Assembly: GCF_933775445.1 (NCBI RefSeq)
Contig: NC_065874.1
Location: 25,800,501 to 25,864,500 of the forward strand
DNA length: 64,000 nucleotides
From: Argentina anserina
Taxonomy: Eukaryota > Streptophyta > Magnoliopsida > Rosales > Rosaceae
Direction: 5' to 3'
This document shows positions 58,701 to 64,000 of the stretch, one piece after another. Position numbers and translations under genes: made by a program. The notes beneath the pieces were generated by a model that saw nothing but the letters and a program-made list of their open reading frames with translations, was not told where the DNA came from and made no database searches. The first letter of the stretch is position 1. Each line of letters begins with the position of its first letter.

Positions 58701-61700
58701 GCGCTATTGGAGAAGGGAGGATGATGGGACATATGGTAGTATCCAATGAAAGGAACTAAAAAAAATAACATTTACATTAAGACATATATATTGAAACAAG
58801 TTGTAACATCCTTTCCTTTCCTTGCCACAGTTATACTCTACCATTCTGTGATTCACAAGAAGTGTCCATCCCAGAAAGGCTACGTCCGTGCCTGCCTTAA
58901 AAGTAATGTATGCTTAGAATTTATAATTTTTATAAATCTCTTAGTCCATACAGCAAGTGTTATTCATGGACCTCTGATAAATGAGCAAGAATGGATGTGT
59001 CTCCATTTAGTAACTTTTACCATGTTGATGTTGGGTAGCCTGATAATGTGTATCCAAGTGTTGTACTTGATGCAGTATTAACATTAGATCATTTCAAGAT
59101 GTTTGCAAATCTTCCTAGAATGACATGCGACTTTTTACCCCTCTCGTGCTTCCCAATTAACAAAAGTTGTCTTCTTTTTGCTGCTTGTTTTTTCTTGTAT
59201 AGTTGTAATCTGTACAACTGACTCTTCTATTATATCAACTTGTAGACTCTGCGAGTGAATAATTTGGAACTTACTGATGGGAAGATTTTAAGAAATTTAT
59301 AACTCTCTTGCAGGTGGCGGATATGTTATATCACCTGTGAACCAAGGGAAACATTCAGTTGTGAAGCACATGCTTGCGATTGATTGGAAGTACTGGAAAT
59401 CTTATATACAGACTTCTTCATCTCGGGCTATGACCATCAAGATGTTAGGAAGAGTTGCTGGTACTTTCTTTTGCTGTTGATTATTGGATCTTTGTATGTG
59501 TTTCTGTCATTGTCTTGAAGCAGTTTTTTTTTTTTTTTTTTTGCTTTTTGAATCAGTATAACATTTACAGTTTTTTTTGTATCGCCAGCATTACGAGAAT
59601 TAATCAAAGCAAAAGTGGGAAACTATTCTTCCTCAGAGTTTTCATCTGGAGAGCTAAGGAGAAATTTTGGTGTGCATCAAATTGAAGGGTATGGAGAGGC
59701 TGATGCTCTGACACTGACTGGGGATGGGAGTACTAATGAATATATATCAGAAGAAGTGGAAAGATCACCTTCAGAACATGCTAGTCTTGTTAGCTTGAAT
59801 GACGCGTCTGATGAATTCTTTGATGTGCCTGAGCCTCCAAACCTTGATGAAACAGAAACTGACTGGGCTTCTGGTTTTGGCTCCGACACATATTCACAGG
59901 TAATGATGTGCGTATAAATTTGTCACTGTTGGATCACAGTTGCTCGACTTCATGCTCCATCTGGTAGTTGCAGAATTTCCATTACATATCGTACAAAGTA
60001 CAATATATATGCTAGTTACGTAGATCGGTAATTGCAGGAATGTAAGGTAAGACACACATATGTATTCTTATGTGCGTATCGGTGCATTTGTTTTATATGC
60101 ATTTTAGATAAATTTTAGCTTGATTGACCTTCTATGCTCGTGAATGGCGATTTTTTTACCTTGGTAATTGATCTTTCATTCTTTAACTCTCTACTTTTTC
60201 AAGTAAGAGTTATTAACTTGGCTTCAATTGTATTCGGAATTGCAGGATATGCATCACCCAAAGTTATCAACTGCTGCTGGTTTTGTGAAGCGATTGCATG
60301 GCCTTGCGGGTTGTTATAGACAATTACTATTTAGTTTAAGATGTGTATTCCTTGCTAACTATTAGTTTTTGGTTAACTTGTTTTATTGTATGATCTGATG
60401 ATGACTGGTTATCATGTACTGCAGTTCAGAAGAGGGGCTATGTGGACCTACAAGAGATGGTCAGAGAAGATGGTATGCCAGGCTACTACGGGTCCACACT
60501 ACCAAAGTATTCAACTTGCTCTTTGGCTTGCAGTTGGACTGAGACAGACCCTTCTACTTTTCTAATCCGCAGCAAAAGTTATCTGGAAGACTGTAAGAAG
60601 GTTTGAACAGTACTATGTTTGTGATACTGTTGCCTAGCAAAAACTATTCTATATTGGTCATGTGTGTCCTAAAAGGCTAAAACGGCAAGAACAAAAACTA
60701 TTCTATTCTGTTCCAATTATGTTTTTTTTACCCAAAAGTTATGGCCCGCACAGTTGTGTGGTCCAGCGTTAAGCGTGCATGTATTGAGTGCTGATTTAGG
60801 ATGGCTACCTTTTGGAGTGTTGATACATAGTTTTCTTTGTTGTTCCAATCTCTATGTCTTGTTAGTACATTTTTAAAATGAGAAGCTCCTCTTGTCTACC
60901 AGAACAATGATAATGTGGTGAGCATTTATTGATAATAGTGACTAGGACTTTCTAATATGGAGTTCTCTGAGGGAACTGCTACTTCACTTCCAAAGTCAAA
61001 TATTCTTAGACGGTTACAGAATGTATGGGGAGGGATTGCATATATTCTACTTCAGTTGGCAGTTGTAACTTATGTTTTGGTCCTTCTCTTTGTGTTTGTT
61101 TAATGTTTTCAGGTTAAAGCAAAGGGCACTTTGATGCAAATGGTTGCTGCCGATTGGCTAAGATCTGACAAGCGTGAAGATGATCTTGGAGGTCGTCCTG
61201 AGAACATTGTGCAGGTAATTTTTTAAGTGCAAACATGATTTTCTTATTAAGACAATTTTCTTCGCCACCTAATCCTTATAATGTTGATTGAAACTTTGAA
61301 GGCCAGTATAACCATGATTTTAAATAAGCTTTTATTCTGCAGAAATATGCAGCGAAGGGTGGGAGAGAATTCTTCTTCATAGTGAACATTCAGGTAAACC
61401 AATTGTAATATTTTATGATCTCATCTGCATGTTATTGCCTATCAATTTTACCAAAATATCTGTTATGTTAATCAGGTTCCAGGTTCCACCACATATAGCT
61501 TAGCACTATACTATATGATGAGTACTCCAGTTGAAGAGGCACCCTTGCTTGAGAATTTTATTAAGGGGGATGGTGCATATAGAAATTCAAGGTTTAAGCT
61601 CATACCATACATATCTAAGGTTAGTATGCAGTAATGGCATACTTCTTTGCTCTACATCTTCGTTAGAATTTACAGAAACAATGTATAACAGCACCATATG

Positions 61701-62597
61701 CCTGAACAGCTTATATGTGTGCGCGCTCACAACTTTGACTTGTGTTGTTTAAGTATCTAGATCCAAGTATCTCCCTTTCTGTTTCATAATGATCTGGAAT
61801 CTGGAATACATCATATTGTGAAGCATATACTGTCATTATCTTTAATAATTTTCCTACATAAGAAAAAATCATTAGCTTTTGAAAAAAAAAAATTCCCATC
61901 CTTGAGCATGATATGATTTGGGTCATGAGTGTTTATAATTATGTCCTCAGGGTTCATGGATTGTTAAGCAGAGTGTGGGAAAGAAAGCATGCCTCATTGG
62001 TCAAGCACTTGAAATAAATTACTTCCAGGGGAAGAACTACTTGGAGGTACATTTTCATTAATAGTTATTAATTTACGTCAATATGTTGCTTGGGTGTGTA
62101 AGAATAACTTGCATATTGTTATATTATGTTTAATACTGTCATATACTCTCTAGAATGACAACATACATGAATCATATCTGCTTTTGGGAGATAGTTCTGT
62201 ACTAGAAAAGCGGAAGGGTGTACCTAAGATGAAAATGTGGTATCCAGCTTACATTGAGATTTGCCTTTCTGGGTAATGTGCTATTTTTCTTATTCAGCTT
62301 GGTATTGACATTGGATCATCAACGGTTGCAAGGGGTGTGGTTAGTCTTGTCCTTGGTTACCTAAACAATCTTGTGATTGAGATGGCATTTTTGATACAGG
62401 TAAATGTCTCTTTTATGGTTTGATCATATCGTGAAAATTGATGACCAAGTTTGTTGTTGCCTAAATGTTTCTTTCATGCCAAATTGTCAACCTTTCTTTT
62501 CCAGGCAAATACGCCAGAGGAGCTTCCAGAGTATCTTCTTGGGACCTGCCGGCTTAATCATCTTGATGCTTCTAAGGCCATTTTAGTGAAACCATGA
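55775..62597 (+). CDS. PH-START-DUF1336 protein, EDR2-like (21 coding exons)
   Basis: Exons: 55775-55942, 56829-56903, 57011-57064, 57140-57205, 57289-57350, 57551-57681, 57766-57812, 57895-57992, 58475-58570, 58671-58735, 58831-58902, 59314-59460, 59589-59899, 60246-60309, 60425-60600, 61113-61214, 61343-61393, 61476-61619, 61951-62046, 62298-62399, 62505-62597. Sum 2220 nt, 739 residues, close to Arabidopsis EDR2. Residues about 14-122 form a PH domain (EGWLYLIRSNRIGLQYSRKR to ARWIHSFQEL). About 180-370 is a START lipid-binding domain (FGCQNGLRLFKEA, WDFCFHNGSVVEHLDGHTDI, KKCPSQKGYVRACLKSGGYV). About 400-460 is an acidic, disordered linker (DASDEFFDVPEPPNLDETE). About 510-735 is DUF1336 (VAADWLRSDKRED, IVNIQVPGSTTYSLALYYM, NYLELGIDIGSS, GNTPEELPEY-like NTPEELPEYLLG). 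EDR2 in Arabidopsis restrains mildew-induced cell death and binds phosphoinositides; the function of this homologue is inferred. An alternative start at the next ATG (55790) is possible. Confidence 0.93.
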
Positions 62598-62877
62598 TTC
62601 ATACTCAACAACAAAATGTGACCTGCATTGAAATTGGCTTAGATTGAATGCAACATTTGACAGAAGTGATGGAAAAAAGCGGGGCTCTTTGGTGGAAGAA
62701 GTCATTCTTTTATTCATTCAATTTGACATTGGGAACAAAGGGCGTAGAATTGTAGGTATTGTTAGGGTAGATATTGCACTCTAGTAACGACGGCTTTCCT
62801 CATTAGTTATATCATTCTTTGGTTCTGATTTGTGACCATTTTCTCACTTCTCATCATCTGTTGATCAGATGTTGCAG
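62598..62877 (+). other. 3' untranslated region of the EDR2-like gene
   Basis: Follows the TGA at 62595-62597. No exon or RNA gene is visible. The transcript end is not determinable, and it may run into the MITE at 62887. Confidence 0.4.
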
Positions 62878-62886
62878 TTTTAATAT

Positions 62887-63295
62887 GGGAAAAACTTGCG
62901 TACAAACTAGTATGTACGCGTGCGTCCAAACTCTCGTTTATTTGCATACTTTGCGAATATAAATACATGATTTTAACCGTTCAAAGGTTTAGTTTATTAC
63001 TAAAGATCATTTCTGTAAAAGATCAACATAAACAAAAATCGTCTTCATAGTCGATTGCATCAAACAAATGAACGGTTATGGTGAAAGTTAGTAGTCTCAT
63101 GATCAACCGTCAATTTGTTTGATGCAATCGACTATGAAGACGATTTTTGTTTATGTTGATCTTTTACAGAAATGATCTTTAGTAATAAACTAAACCTTTG
63201 AACGGTTAAAATCATGTATTTATATTCGCAAAGTGTGTAAATAAACGAGAGTTTGGACGCACGCGTACATACTAGTTTGTACGCAAGTTTTTTCC
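62887..63295. mobile_element. Near-perfect fold-back MITE with 9-bp target duplication
   Basis: TTTTAATAT at 62878-62886 and 63296-63304 is a 9-bp duplication. The arms are inverted and almost identical for about 180 bases: left GGGAAAAACTTGCGTACAAA, right (read backwards) GGAAAAAACTTGCGTACAAA. They continue through AAACCTTTGAACGGTT-type and GACTATGAAGACGATTTTTG-type blocks to a short loop near 63065-63110. The 9-bp duplication suggests the Mutator superfamily. No ORF. Confidence 0.93.
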
Positions 63296-63307
63296 TTTTA
63301 ATATTGT

Positions 63308-63523
63308 ATGTATCCCAATAACTTCAATTCAGTTTTTGCCTTACCTGATCGATCGCCTCAAGCAAACCTAGTGACTGGTAGAATGTATGACAGTTGGAGG
63401 GGTCATTCAACAGATACACGAAATAAAAATACGCCAATAGATGAAGACACGCGTGCAAAAGATGTACTTTCAAAGCTGGGGGAAGAAGTTTCCCCAACAA
63501 TTAAATCTGGGGGACAAAGCTAA
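63308..63523 (+). other. Unrecognised 71-codon ORF
   Basis: Opens with ATG three bases after the MITE duplication and encodes a polar, charged peptide (NSVFALPDRSPQANL, DEDTRAKDVLSKLGEE). It has no low complexity and no family I recognise. It could be a last-exon remnant or a decayed transposon fragment; being short, it could also be chance. Confidence 0.3.
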
Positions 63524-64000
63524 AGTGAGACGATTTATAGAAATATGCTTCTATACTAAATACTTTAAAATCATATAATTAAATTATCTTTAACCACTGA
63601 TAAATCATACTAAATTACTCTTTAAAATCATATCATTAAAAAACCACATTTGTGAGGGGTTTTGTGGGTTTTAGATTTTTAGACTTCTAGGAAAAGATCA
63701 CTTGAGCTATGTGTCTTTTGTTGATATTTTTTGTAGTGGGTATTCTTGTATTATTTTAAGGATTCTCCCTTTTTAGATGATTGTTTCAAATTTTTTACTT
63801 AGTAATATAATTAATTGAAGGATATGACGCTTCTTTCAACAAAAGTATCTTACAAGAGTTTACATATTGCATAATCGTGAGGGAGAAATGTTGAGCCAAA
63901 TAAGCTTCAAACACAACTATTTTCAATTTTAGAAAAGCAGCGCATTGACCTAAAAGGCTAAAAGCAAGCTTAAGTATAACTTTAAAATGTTTCCAATTTT
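63524..64000. other. AT-rich sequence, nothing recognised
   Basis: No gene, repeat end or RNA gene is visible up to the right edge. Confidence 0.4.

Overview
This is nuclear DNA of a flowering plant. It has intron-rich genes with GT..AG splice sites, Ty3/gypsy retrotransposons, hAT and Mutator-like DNA transposons, several fold-back MITEs and many (TA)n tracts. The proteins look eudicot. A Rosaceae-type genome is a guess that I cannot prove from the sequence alone.

Three host genes are intact, all on the + strand. The first (3177-10600, 14 coding exons) encodes a 377-residue DUF707 membrane protein. The second (20613-23401, 6 coding exons plus a leader exon) encodes a 334-residue nucleotide-sugar transporter that closely resembles the plant UDP-xylose transporters (UXT). 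The third (55775-62597, 21 coding exons) encodes a 739-residue PH-START-DUF1336 protein of the EDR2 type. All exon boundaries were joined by eye, and each model stays in one open frame.

Most of the rest is mobile DNA, much of it nested. A Mutator-like element (6602-8636) with a perfect 9-bp target duplication fills intron 10 of the DUF707 gene. Just downstream lies a hAT element (11164-18593) with an 8-bp duplication. It carries a broken BED/hAT transposase and has itself been hit by a gypsy solo LTR (11349-13457, 5-bp duplication). A second solo LTR (24665-37787, duplication ACAAT) is split by a complete 10.5-kb Ty3/gypsy element (26257-36794, duplication ACTGC). That element lies on the minus strand. 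It has nearly identical 2.8-kb LTRs, a tRNA-iMet primer site, gag and pol, but gag has a frameshift and an in-frame TGA separates gag-protease from pol. A third LTR (39761-43239, duplication CATTA) contains an inverted second LTR.

The transporter gene was once tandemly duplicated. The second copy is a wreck: a promoter scrap near 24266, leader and exon 5 scraps at 38601-39090, and an exon 6 scrap at 43993-44308, all pushed apart by the insertions above. From 43.2 to 55.4 kb the window is MITEs, a duplicated non-coding block, microsatellites and a second member of the Mutator-like family. I see no operon-like or defence-like gene system. The noteworthy material is the layered transposon history and a few unexplained repeat and ORF structures.
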